Assembly (NCBI GenBank): GCA_016787415.1
Contig: JAEUUT010000198.1
Location: forward strand, 1-51,161
From: Saprospiraceae bacterium
GTDB taxonomy: Bacteria > Bacteroidota > Bacteroidia > Chitinophagales > Saprospiraceae
DNA length: 51,161 nt
Direction: 5' to 3'
Made by a program: the position numbers and the translations under genes. The notes beneath the pieces were generated by a model. It ran no database searches. It was not told the origin of the DNA and saw only the letters and a list, made by a program, of their open reading frames with translations. This document shows, in pieces, positions 1 through 10,400 of the stretch (its first letter is position 1; every line of letters begins with the position of its first letter).

Positions 1-306
1 GGAAACGGAGAAGTCTCCTCCGAAACGGTTTTCCATTACCATCAGGACGGCGATCTGGTATATGCCGAATATTCCGGCGGCGAAATCCTGAAAGGACACC
101 TGCTGGGGAAAATGATCGACGGCGAATACCTGGAATTTGCGTATCACCACCTCAACAGGCAAGGTGAAATCATGACAGGCCGCTGCACGTCCTACCCTGA
201 AACTGGCGCAGACGGCCGCTTGCGTTTGAAAGAATACTGGCAATGGACGTGCCGCGACTTCAGCAAGGGAGAATCTGTGATTGTGGAGATACCTTCAGGG
301 GCGTAG
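1..306 (+). CDS. Small conserved protein, 3' part only (family often labelled n-acetylglutamate synthase)
   Basis: The reading frame is open from the first base and ends at TAG 304-306, so the start codon lies upstream of the window. The 101 visible residues contain FHYHQDGDLVYAEYSGG, a GEILKG turn and a closing KEYWQW segment. This is the pattern of a small Bacteroidota beta-barrel-like family that databases often label n-acetylglutamate synthase. That label comes from memory, and nothing in the sequence shows the GNAT fold or a link to arginine synthesis, so I treat the function as unknown. The last 12 nt overlap the 3' end of the convergent deacetylase gene. Confidence 0.7.
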   Translation, partial: GNGEVSSETVFHYHQDGDLVYAEYSGGEILKGHLLGKMIDGEYLEFAYHHLNRQGEIMTGRCTSYPETGADGRLRLKEYWQWTCRDFSKGESVIVEIPSGA

Positions 307-1230
307 CAACTTGCCCACCGTTTTCCAGCCAATGAGTTGAATACCTTCTTCCTCCAGCAGTTTTTTACAGGCTTCGCTGGTGAAAAAATTATAGTCGTCT
401 TGCCTCCAGGCAGCATCCCATTTCCCCGGAAAACCGGTGGTAATGCCGCTCATTTCATCATTTTCAAAGGCCGTGTGCATCACGAGCACATTGACGCCCG
501 GTTGCAGATTCCGAAAAACAGCGGTGTAAAAGGCCGCCATACCGCCTTCGTAGTCGCGCGGAGTGGCCGTAATAGTACGATTCACCACGATATCCTGTGG
601 TGTAATGAGTTTTTTGTAGGCGTCGGATGCATTTGCCAGAAATTCGCCGCCGACCATCACCGGCACATGGTATTCCCGACCCAGTTGGAGGTAAATTTCA
701 AAAAACGCAGGACTTTGATAAAACAGACACCGCATATGGCTGTCAAAATGCGTGGGTTCCAGTCCCATAGCCCGCGCCCGTTCGATTTGTGCATGCAACT
801 CTCGTTTCACTTCTGCCGGAGTGGCGTGTGCACCCATGGAAGCGCAATCAGGGTAAAAATAGCCCATGGAGTCCACCAGCCCCGGCACGTCGCTTCTGGA
901 GGCTACCGGCCCCCAGCGATACGGGAGCCATTCACTGGTGAGTGTGAGGTGCAACCCGAGGTCGTGTCCTGGATGCATTTTTGCGTAACGGGCCATTTCT
1001 GGAAACCACGGACAGGGCACCATCACGCTGGCAGACGTAACCACGCCGCTTTCGAGCGCTTGAATACTGGCTTCATTCTCGGAGTGTGCTACCGCCAGGT
1101 CATCGGCATGAATCACAAGCAGTTTGGCGCCGGCCGGATAGCCAAGCCTTTCGGCCAGGTTCGGCTGGTTTTGCGCCTGCAAAAATTGGAATGAAGTGTA
1201 GCAAAACAAGAATAGCAAAGTGTGTTTCAT
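295..1230 (-). CDS. Secreted YdjC/ChbG-family carbohydrate deacetylase
   Basis: The family is made of metal-dependent deacetylases with a TIM-barrel-like fold that remove N-acetyl groups from oligosaccharides such as chitooligosaccharides. From the ATG at 1230 the protein has 311 residues. It starts with a Sec signal peptide (MKHTLLFLFCYTS...LQAQ, residues 1-20), so it should act outside the cytoplasm. Family motifs are visible: HADDL (41-45, metal-binding Asp), GLHLTLT (92-98) and THFDSHM (160-166, metal-binding His). I chose 1230 rather than the in-frame upstream ATG at 1257 because the signal peptide begins there. Substrate is not determined; a GH18 protein at 24.8 kb makes chitin-type sugars conceivable, but the genes are far apart. 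The 3' end overlaps the convergent gene by 12 nt. Confidence 0.85.
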   Translation of the reverse strand: MKHTLLFLFCYTSFQFLQAQNQPNLAERLGYPAGAKLLVIHADDLAVAHSENEASIQALESGVVTSASVMVPCPWFPEMARYAKMHPGHDLGLHLTLTSEWLPYRWGPVASRSDVPGLVDSMGYFYPDCASMGAHATPAEVKRELHAQIERARAMGLEPTHFDSHMRCLFYQSPAFFEIYLQLGREYHVPVMVGGEFLANASDAYKKLITPQDIVVNRTITATPRDYEGGMAAFYTAVFRNLQPGVNVLVMHTAFENDEMSGITTGFPGKWDAAWRQDDYNFFTSEACKKLLEEEGIQLIGWKTVGKLLRP

Positions 1231-1299
1231 AGAATGTCCGTATTGTTGGCGTTTCAAATGTCATCCGTCGCCCGGATGACAACACGAAGGTAGATTATC

Positions 1300-1917
1300 A
1301 TGGTTTTATTGTTATTCGCAGGCTTGTTTTTAAGCCTGATCGGCTCATTGCCTCCCGGATTTATCAGTCTTTTGATTGCCCAGACCTCTATCCAACGCGG
1401 CATAAAACCCGCCTTGTGGGCTGCTGCGGGCGCTGCTTCAGTAGAAACCGTGCAGGCCTGGCTGGCAAGCATCGCTGCGGTGTGGGTATTGGCACACCCT
1501 GCTGTACAAACCTGGTTTCAATATGCCGCCTTACTGGTGTTTTTGAGCGTAGGCACTTATCTCATGTTCTTTGCGCCTCCGCCCAAGCCGCGTACGGAAG
1601 TCGTTACGCAGGTGTCGCCCTGGCAGCAATTTGGTAAAGGCATGCTGGTCAGCATTTTCAATATGATGGCTATGCCGTACTGGTTTGCCTATTGTGGCTG
1701 GTTGAAAATGAGCGGTTGGTGGCCGGAAAGCCCCTATTCAGTCGTGTTTTTTTCAGTCGGAGTAGGTTTGGGTACGCTCTCGGCACTCGCACTGTATGCC
1801 TGGGCAGCGCAACGGGTGATCGAGCGTTCAGCAGAAATTGCGCGATCTATCAATCGCATCATCGCCGTCATTTTTTTCCTGCTGGCGTGTAAAATTTTGG
1901 TGAATTTGTACTGGTAG
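1300..1917 (+). CDS. LysE-family exporter
   Basis: A 205-residue, very hydrophobic inner-membrane protein. The N-terminus (LFLSLIGSLPPGFISLL) matches the start of the LysE/RhtB amino-acid exporter superfamily, where a PGP/PPG turn follows the first helix. About six membrane segments can be drawn, with a charged loop near residues 95-110 (PPPKPRTEVV). The family exports amino acids or other small metabolites by proton exchange; the substrate cannot be read from the sequence. It is the first gene of a plus-strand trio with an ATP-grasp ligase (88 nt downstream) and an acyltransferase-like gene, which suggests, by context only, export of a ligated or acylated metabolite. Confidence 0.8.
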   Translation: MVLLLFAGLFLSLIGSLPPGFISLLIAQTSIQRGIKPALWAAAGAASVETVQAWLASIAAVWVLAHPAVQTWFQYAALLVFLSVGTYLMFFAPPPKPRTEVVTQVSPWQQFGKGMLVSIFNMMAMPYWFAYCGWLKMSGWWPESPYSVVFFSVGVGLGTLSALALYAWAAQRVIERSAEIARSINRIIAVIFFLLACKILVNLYW

Positions 1918-2004
1918 TTGTCCGTGCATTGACTTTTATGCATGTAAATTGCACTCCGTTGTGAAAACCCGAATGAATCGGGAGCACCTTTGTGGTGTAC
2001 TATT

Positions 2005-3048
2005 ATGGCATATATCGGACTGAAACGAACATGGGTGCGCTGGACCACCTGGGAATACCTGCCAATGTGGGTAAGCAATCTTCCTGTCGCTGGATTTTAC
2101 CTGTGGTTTGCCATGCGCGCACGGCACCCGCTGTTTTTCAGCGCTGCCAACCCTGCCATCCCGCTCGGAGGCGCTATGGGGGAATCCAAATTCGATATTT
2201 TGCAGCGCTTGCCGGGCACTGTTTTGCCCAAAATGGCTTTGGCGAAGGCAGGAATGCCTTTCGAAGAGGTATTGCTTGCATTGAAAAGCAACGGACTTTC
2301 TTATCCTTTGATTGCCAAACCGGATGTGGGCGAGCGTGGTTTTTTGGTCAAAAAAATCACCTCTGAAGCAGCGCTCAAAGAACATCTGTCGCGCTATCCG
2401 GTCGATTTCATTTTGCAGGAATGGATTGATTTGCCGCTGGAAGCAAGTGTGCTGTTTACGCTCTTTCCGGGGCATCCAAGTCGTTTTGAAGTCACCTCTG
2501 TTTGTGTAAAGGAGTTTTTACAAGTGACAGGCGACGGACAACGAAGCCTTCGCGAACTCATATTGAACGATCCGCGGGCTGCATTTCAACTGGAACGGCT
2601 CGAAGCCGAATACCCCGAGCGCATGATGGAGACGCCGGCGGCAGGGCAGGCCGTACGCCTGGGCGCTATCGGGAACCACTGCCTCGGAACAAAGTTTGTA
2701 AATGGCAACCACTTGATAGACAAATCTTTGCGACATTCTTTTGAGCAAATTTGTCGCCAGATCGACGGTATTCACTATGGCCGCTTCGACCTGAAATGTG
2801 CCGATGTCGAGGCCCTTCGAAATGGCCATATCAAAGTGATGGAACTCAATGGCGTTTTGGGCGAACCCGCGCATGTGTACGATCCTTCGGTGGGCGCATT
2901 GCGCGCTTACAGAGAATTCTGGCGGCACTGGCGACTCATTTTTGAAGTCAGCCAGGCCAATCGCAAGCGGGGGATAGGGGTGGCTACCTTGCGGGAAGGT
3001 CGGGAGCAGGTTCGGCAGTATTTTGCGTACAAGAAGCAGTTGGAGTGA
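2005..3048 (+). CDS. Membrane-anchored ATP-grasp ligase (D-Ala-D-Ala ligase-like)
   Basis: The 347-residue protein starts at ATG 2005; an in-frame TTG at 1990 is less likely. Residues about 20-38 form one hydrophobic segment (LPMWVSNLPVAGFYLWFA) and the rest is soluble. ATP-grasp features are visible: a nucleotide-binding strand YPLIAKPDVGERGF, the hinge-like LQEWIDLP, and the C-terminal metal-binding strand RFDLKCADVEAL...KVMELNG, where Glu and Asn normally bind Mg2+. These enzymes join a carboxylate to an amine or thiol through an acyl phosphate. A membrane-tethered form of this type recurs in Bacteroidota (recollection); its substrate is not known to me. A weak promoter-like CACCTTTG lies at 1985-1992. 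A heptamer repeat begins one base after the stop codon. Confidence 0.75.
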   Translation: MAYIGLKRTWVRWTTWEYLPMWVSNLPVAGFYLWFAMRARHPLFFSAANPAIPLGGAMGESKFDILQRLPGTVLPKMALAKAGMPFEEVLLALKSNGLSYPLIAKPDVGERGFLVKKITSEAALKEHLSRYPVDFILQEWIDLPLEASVLFTLFPGHPSRFEVTSVCVKEFLQVTGDGQRSLRELILNDPRAAFQLERLEAEYPERMMETPAAGQAVRLGAIGNHCLGTKFVNGNHLIDKSLRHSFEQICRQIDGIHYGRFDLKCADVEALRNGHIKVMELNGVLGEPAHVYDPSVGALRAYREFWRHWRLIFEVSQANRKRGIGVATLREGREQVRQYFAYKKQLE

Positions 3049-3049
3049 A

Positions 3050-3084
3050 GGGGCAAGGGGCAAGAGGCAAAGGGCAAGGAGCAA
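3050..3084 (+). repeat. Tandem heptamer array (GGGGCAA-type, 5 units)
   Basis: Five consecutive 7-nt units (GGGGCAA, GGGGCAA, GAGGCAA, AGGGCAA, GGAGCAA) start one base after the stop of the ATP-grasp gene. The last four bases of every unit are G-C-A-A and the degeneracy is confined to the purines before them. It resembles the other short-period arrays at gene ends in this window. Confidence 0.85.
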
Positions 3085-3136
3085 ATTGGGAATCAGGATT
3101 TACTTTTTATATGCTCAGGAATTCCGGAGAAAACAC

Positions 3137-4069
3137 ATGGTAAACGTATCGTCTACAGTATTCAACAACTTTCGCGAACAGGAGCCCATCGTCGATCCTG
3201 TCGATTCGGATTTGCTTGCTGCTGAAATCGAACAGTTGCATGCTGAAAACCTGGTATGCCACCAATCGCATTTCGAGGTTTTTGTTGCACGCAGTGCGCA
3301 GATACCCAACCTGTTACGCGAAATAGGTCGGCTCCGTGAAATCACCTTCCGAAGCGTCGGCGAAGGCTCTGGCAAGTGTTGCGATGTGGATGCATTCGAT
3401 GCGTATTACCGCCAGTTGATTATTTGGGACACGGATGAACGCCGGATTGCAGGCGGGTACAGGCTGGGCTGCGGCGACGAAATTTTCGAACAATACGGCG
3501 TCGACGGGTTTTACATTTCCTCGCTCTTTCACATTCAGGAGGGCTTCTTTCCCATTTTGAAGCAATCGCTCGAACTGGGTCGCTCGTATATCCTCGAAGA
3601 ATACCAGCGCAAACCTTTACCACTCTTTTTGCTTTGGAAAGGCATCCATGTTTTTTTGTTGGAACATCCAGTTTACCGTTACCTTCTGGGGCCGGTGAGC
3701 ATCAGCAGACAGTTTTCCGACCTTTCCCGCGGGCTGATGGTAGGTTTTCTGGAACGTCATTATTTCGATGCCACCCTTGCCGCACACCTGAGGCCCCGTA
3801 CGCCGTTCAAGGTGGTGGCAGAAAAACAGGTAGACATCAGCGAACTAATACAAAACATGGGCGGCGATATTCATGTGCTCGATAAATTTATTGAAGGCGT
3901 AGAAACCAAGGGCGCGCGCATTCCTGTTTTGCTGAAGCAATACCTGCGACAAAATGCGCGGTTCATTGGGTTCAACCTCGATCCAAATTTTTCTGATTGC
4001 CTCGACGGGTTTATGATTCTGGACATGAATGATTTGCCTGCAACTACAGTTGAAAACCTGCACCGATGA
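3137..4069 (+). CDS. GNAT-type acyltransferase-like protein (OlsB/hemolysin-like)
   Basis: A 310-residue soluble protein from ATG 3137; the longer frame beginning at 3023 would run through the heptamer array and the previous stop, so I reject it. Recognisable segments are REITFRSVGEGSG near residue 75, a strand-turn RIAGGYRLGCG, YISSLF, and LLGPVSISRQF. These match the family of GNAT-fold N-acyltransferases that includes OlsB and the glycine-lipid enzyme GlsB, which move a 3-hydroxy fatty acid from acyl-ACP to an amino acid (family knowledge). The C-terminal part, about residues 190-310 with LERHYFDATLAAHLRPRTPF, is typical of Bacteroidota members. The assignment to lipid synthesis is inferred. 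It follows the ATP-grasp gene by 88 nt and probably shares its transcript. Confidence 0.65.
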   Translation: MVNVSSTVFNNFREQEPIVDPVDSDLLAAEIEQLHAENLVCHQSHFEVFVARSAQIPNLLREIGRLREITFRSVGEGSGKCCDVDAFDAYYRQLIIWDTDERRIAGGYRLGCGDEIFEQYGVDGFYISSLFHIQEGFFPILKQSLELGRSYILEEYQRKPLPLFLLWKGIHVFLLEHPVYRYLLGPVSISRQFSDLSRGLMVGFLERHYFDATLAAHLRPRTPFKVVAEKQVDISELIQNMGGDIHVLDKFIEGVETKGARIPVLLKQYLRQNARFIGFNLDPNFSDCLDGFMILDMNDLPATTVENLHR

Positions 4070-4202
4070 TGAAGGGAGGAACAATTTCAGGAAGGTTCAA
4101 ATTATTTTTTTCTCAATGTTTGGAAATATATATTGATAATACCTATATTCGCCTTGCAAAAATAATCTAACAAGTGAGTTACGCGCAATTCATTTAATCG
4201 GC

Positions 4203-4251
4203 AGCCCTTGCTTTACCATTCATTCGAAGTGGTGAAGCAAGGGCTTTTTTG
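4203..4251 (+). terminator. Intrinsic terminator after the acyltransferase gene
   Basis: A 15-bp stem (4203-4217 with 4231-4245, one G-U pair) and a 13-nt loop are followed directly by a run of T to 4251. It ends the plus-strand trio. The rest of the 428-nt gap (4070-4498) shows no gene. A promoter-like pair TTTG (4454-4457), 18 nt, CATATTTG (4476-4483) precedes the RHS gene but would leave almost no leader. Confidence 0.8.
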
Positions 4252-4498
4252 TTCTCCTTCCTTTTCACATTACACGGCATGTTGTAACAGTATCTCTGTT
4301 GCACACAAATTCTTTGCCCCAAACACAAGGTCGCATGCTCGTACAGGTACTGCCGTTTGGCTGGTACTCTGGGGGCTGTTTGTATCCCCATATACGGAAA
4401 TGCGTTGCGATTTTTTTGTAATGTATTGTAAATCAAAATGTTAAACCACGTGTTTTGCGGAGTATTTCCGTGATACATATTTGCCAAATCACAGTCAA

Positions 4499-7400
4499 AT
4501 GAAACTTCTACACGCCATCTTTTTTTGTTGTGCCACAATTGGGCTCACATTTCCGGCTTTTGGGCAAAACGTTTTTTCATCCTGTAACAATTGTTTATCG
4601 GGGCTTCCCGGGCCTGTATCGCAAAGCGCTTTTGGCGATTACGACAACGACGGCGATCTCGATCTGCTGGTTGGGGGGCTAGGCAATTACACGGGTGGCT
4701 CCAGCACGGGTAGCCAGACCTCCTTTACCTTGCTCTACAACAACGATGGAACAGGCAAGTATACCCTGAACAACACCAATACTTTCACGGGGCTTACCTC
4801 TGGCGAAATTGCCTGGGTCGATTACAACCGCGATGGTCACCTGGACGTATCAATCATGGGTGTCTACGTCTATTTCACTTCCATGACCAATCAAAAAGTA
4901 GTGCACCTGCAAGTTTATCGCAATCTGGGCAATGGTACATTCGCCACCCCAATCGAACTTTCCGGTCTGGAATACGGTGGGCTCGACTGGGCTGATTATG
5001 ACAACGACGGCGATCCCGACCTGGTGGTAACCGGGGTGAATGGAAACCAGAGTTCCAGCAATGCCGCCACCAGGATACATCGCAACGACGGAAACGACGG
5101 GTTTACTTACGTTTCCAGCAGTTTACCTGCATTGAACTGGGGGAATGTAAAATGGGGCGATTATGACAACGACGGTGACCAGGATATACTCATAAGCGGA
5201 CAAACTGCATTGGCTGCCTATGGTATCAGTGGCAGCACCAGCGTGTGTAAAATTTTCAAAAACAATGGGAATGCCACCTTTACGGATATACAGGCTGGCC
5301 TGACGGGCGTGACAGCCGGTTATGCTGCCTGGAAAGACTATGACAATGACGGCTATCTGGATATTGCACTGCAAGGGCAAAGCAGTGCGGGCGTCATTCT
5401 GAAAATTTATCGCAATCAACAGGATGGAACATTTGCCGATATGAACATGGGCCTGACGGGGAACTATCAGGGCAACCTGTCCTGGTGTGATTTAAATGGC
5501 GATGGCTTGGCCGACCTGGCCAGTGGCGGTCTAAGCGGCGTTAATATTTACCTGCAATCAAGTAGCGGCAGTTTTTCCAGAAATCAATCCCTGAGTGGCA
5601 GTTTTGCAGCCTTCGGCGATTGCAACGGCGACCACAAACCCGATCTGGTGGGTACTTCCAGCAGTTACGCGGTATATTTGAATCAGACCACTGCGGCGCC
5701 CCTTCCGGCTGTTCCTTCCGGCGCTATTGCGCATAGATTCGGAAACGATGTGCTTTTTACCTGGGATAGGCCAACACATGCGGGCGGTACACTGAATGGC
5801 AATACCTATAATGTAAGAACAGGTACGAGTGCCAATGGCGTAAATACGGTCAGCCCGATGTCGGTAGTTAGTTCCGGCTTCAGACAAATATCCAACGACG
5901 GAAATGCCGGGCACAACCATAAAATGTACCTGAAAAACCTGCCTGCCGGGGCCTACTTTTGGGCTGTTCAGGCAGAAAATTCGGCCAATCAGGGCGGCAG
6001 TTTTACGTCAGAACAAACATTTACCTTACCGGCCTCCGATGTTACTGCATATTTGGACATCGAAGGCAACGACACGATTTGTTCGGGAAGTAGTACGAAG
6101 TTAAAAGTGTACGCCTATCCGCAGCCGCTTATCTATCAATGGTATCGAAACAACAGCTCCATTTCCAATACAAACGTGCAGGAGTATAATGCCACGCAGT
6201 CGGGCCAGTATAAAGTAGTGGTGACGACTGCCAGCGGGACGATTACTTCCAATATCGTTGAAATATTTACATATCCAGCCATTGGTGCGCCGCAGGTAAA
6301 TAGTGTTTCTTCCTGTCTTGGTCAATCGGTTACCCTGAACGCTACGCCTGCTGCCGGTGCAAACACCTGCAAATGGTACGATTATAACGGTAATTATTTG
6401 GCAACGGGAACATCCTACACCCCTACGCCGCCGCCCACAGCCACAACCGTCTACAGGATTTATTCATATGCGGATTCCGATGGATGCAAAAGTGCGTCCT
6501 ACAATTCGGCTTATGCCACCATCGACCCGGTGCCGACAGCACCAGTTGCACAAGGTCAGAGCGCCTGCGAGCCACAGGCATTTGTGCTCACCGCTACGCC
6601 CGGCGCCAATGGCAACATTTGCCGTTGGTACGACCATAGTAGCAGCAGTACGCCCCTGGCAGAAAGCAATAGTTACAATACCGGCGTTATTCAGCAAACA
6701 AAAACCTGGCACGTAAGCACTTACAACACGACTTCCATGTGCGAAAGCGCTACCAGAACGGGTGTAACGGCTTCTGTAAACCCTGTCACGGCGGCTCCTA
6801 TCACCACGGATGCTGTAATTTGTTCTCCAGGCCGTGCTACGCTCATGGCACGCCCGGGCGCCAACGCCACCACCTGCTACTGGTACAATGATATGACAGG
6901 CGGTACGCCGGTATATACCGATACGATCGTGACCTTGCAAATTGCGAGCGCTACACAAACGTTTTTCGTGTCTTCCGCCAACCCTGCCGGGCACTGCGAA
7001 AGCACCGTTCGGAGCCCGGTAACAGTGACAGTTAGCCCCAATATCGGAGCGCCCAGCACTTGGGACCAGCAGCGTTACGGCGCCACCACCGTCACCCTCG
7101 AAGCCTGGCCCGGAAGCGGCGCTACCACCTGCCGATGGTATTCCAGCGCAAATAAAACGACCCTGCTGGCTACCGGCCGGACGTACACAACCCCTGTATT
7201 GCGCAGTACCACAACCTATTACGTCTCCAGTTACGATGAAGCGCACGGATGTGAAGGACCCAATGCGGTGCCTGTTCAGGCGCAAATTTTGACGCCCCCA
7301 TCGGTGCCAGTGCTTCCCGACCAAACGTACCCGATTCCGAACCTGTATTCGGGCGACAACTACAAAAATGTCAACCTGTTTACCGGCGATGTGAACCTTA

Positions 7401-10400
7401 ACTTCGATTTGTTCGAAGTAAATGGCCCCATGCTGAGTTATACATTGAATGCTTTTTACAATTCACGGGGCGCGGGTATCACACCTTTGTTTACCCAAAA
7501 TGCACTGGGCGGGCTCGGCTGGAAACTGATGGACTACCCCAAAATTGCTTACGATGCCGTAGATACCACCTATTACCTGCTCGACGGTTATCAGGCCCAC
7601 CCACTTAAACGCCTGAGTCAGACGGGTACGACCGCTCAATATGCGGCGCCGGGCAGTTTTCACCTGTGGAGCATTACTATGGGAAACCTGCAACCACAAA
7701 CAGGCAACCAGACCTGGCAATTGGTGAGCGACGACGGAACCCAGTACCGGTTCTCCGCTCCCGCAGTGAATCACTTCGACAGCAACCAGCCTGGTTACCT
7801 GTGGAACCTGAGCATGATCCGGGAGACGCAAGGGCGCGACTCCATTCTGTTTAATTACCAGAATGGAAGTTTGCAGCAGATTCAGACCACCGACCTGGAC
7901 ACCTGGAATATTTCATACGACGGCAACGGTCGAATTTCAGCGATTGAAAATGTGATCGCATCCACCAGCGCCGGTACGCAATACCCTCAGACGCAAATGC
8001 AACTCACGTACGGTTCAACTTTTCCGGGCACGAGTTACACCCAGTTGTCGTCCGTTTCGTACCAGCAGAATGTTGCGCCGCCACCTTATACACAGGCTCA
8101 ATACCAGACTGCCGCTCCTCCTGTTTTTTTCCGTTACAACACTACTAACTACCCGGGTGCACTGGAAAGCATGCAAGCGCCGCAGGGTGGGGCTGTGGAA
8201 TACCGATATACCCTGCTTCCCGTTCAGTTTCGCCAATATCAGATCGTTACTGGCGTGAATACCTTTTCAGGCACCACGTTTACCCTGAATGCCCAAACGC
8301 AACAGCAATACAGCCCGGTGAGCCTGAAATACGCAGGGGCCAGAGCATCGGCCGATCACAAGTACCTGTATTTCAATGAGTGTGAGGTCGTACCGGGTGG
8401 AAACCAGATGTATGAATCAATTGGCGACCAAAGCACCAGTTTTGAAAACCCTGTCAGTGATGGGGTTTTCAGGGACTTGGACCCAGATTATGTTTCTTCT
8501 GATTATGCACTTTCGGGGTACAAAAGTTACTTCTTCAACGGACTGGTAGAAGACAATACCATTCACTCCAGGGTATTTACGCTGAATAAAAAAACCTTTC
8601 ACACGTATGAAAACAGCAGTGCCGGAACGCCGGTAGTGATGACCGGTTCGGAAGATTCTGTACGTGTTGCGTTCTACCTGTTTGCCACCCATGAACACCT
8701 GGATGTGGAATTCCTGTGGACCATCACATTTTACGACAGCCGCGGCAAATCGATCAATAATGGTTCGGCAGGCGGTAGCCGTGAAATCGATTCAGATAAT
8801 TATGGCAACTGGGTGCCGGTAGAAATTGTTCAGGCAGTGCCTTCGAATGCAGTAACTTTTGATTTTAAAATTGTAGGCGGTCGTTCGCTCAATCACTATG
8901 ACTTCTACATGGACGACCTGAGCGTCTCCGGCTCGCATAAAACCCTGAATGGCAAGGTGATATACCATTATTTTAATGGTGGAAACTTGTCTAGCCTGGT
9001 GCATGTGCCAGATGATTACTACACACTTTATCCGGATGAACAGGTGCGGGGTGTGTACAAAACCGGATTTGAACCGGGAGAAAACTATGCCGACTGGTTA
9101 AATCTGGATCATTCCAGTTCCTGCAAACCCGCTGCAACCGTAAGCGATGAAACGCGAAAAATAGCCTACAACGGCTCTGGGGCTCTGGGATTGAGCGCCT
9201 GCGACGACCATTATTCGCGCATTAGCCCAACTTCCGACCTCAATATTCCTTCCAGTACAAATCGGGTATTGTTGTCGTTTGAATACAGCAGCGCACAGTT
9301 TTCCGGCTTGCAGTTCTCTGTCAGTACGCATGTCGGCTCAACCACTTTGGATACTACGATTACTGTAAACGGCAGTTATTTCACCGACCAACGCTACATC
9401 CGTTTTAACAAATGGATGGATGTGGCCAGCACACACGATGACTTCGGATTTACCATTCAAGTGCTAAATGCCGGGGGTGGAAAAAACATCAACGAGTTTT
9501 TCATCGACGACCTGAAGGTGGTTTTCCTGAATAAAAACACTGGGGCCAGTCTGCCTGCCACCCAGGTTACAAATGCTATGTACCTGGGCCTGCTTTATCA
9601 TGGCGCATCTTTTACACTGGATAATCAGGAACTCGAATCAATTGAGTCATTCTGGATTGCCGGGGCAGATGCCCAGGCCGGCAACACCCCCTTGCCATTT
9701 TTATACCGCTCCTACAGCATCCAGCAAGGGGTGGCGAGGGAGTTTAAAACGTACAACAGAAAATCGGATGGCCGCGTGATCAGCGAGCATACCACCCGCG
9801 ACCTGGAACACACAGATGGCACTTACCAGGAAGTGTTCTATCTGGACACCTACATTTATGCCGATTCCATTTACCCGGCGTTGGGGCGTGGCGGCTTGCA
9901 CATGCTCGATGAAGTAACCGCAACGGTAAGCAGTTACTCTACCGGAACAAACGATGACTGGGTAACATACACCGCCAATCTAAATGTCTGGGCAAGTATG
10001 ACACCTCCTGCTACGACCGGCAGCAACAGCCTGGGCGCGCTTTGGGTGAACACCGCCTCCTATGTGCCGAAAGTGCAATTGAGTACGTCGACTATCTATT
10101 CTGCCGTGCGACACCTGAATCGGCAGGCGCCTGATGCAGCCTCATGGTTGTGTACCAATGCCTTGATGAATATCACAGCCGACGGCCGACCGTACCAGAT
10201 GCGCTCTGCTGACTCGCTGATTACCTGGCAGTTGTACAGCAAGCGACAAGTAGAAGACAAATGGCATAAAAACTGGAACCGCGCGCCCGTGGTGACGGCT
10301 TCCTTCAGCGATGCAACCCCTCAAAACTCGATCTACTACGGTTTTGAATCCTATGAAACACCGCCGCCATCTTTGCATGCTACGCCCAGCACAACCTACG

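Noticed and set aside
337..1194. 285-codon plus-strand frame opposite the deacetylase gene
   Set aside because: It is a shadow of the YdjC-family gene, which has its signal peptide and metal motifs on the minus strand.
3023..3136. Longer start for the acyltransferase-like gene
   Set aside because: The extra 38 residues would be encoded by the end of the ATP-grasp gene and the heptamer array and are highly basic and unlike the family; ATG 3137 fits better.
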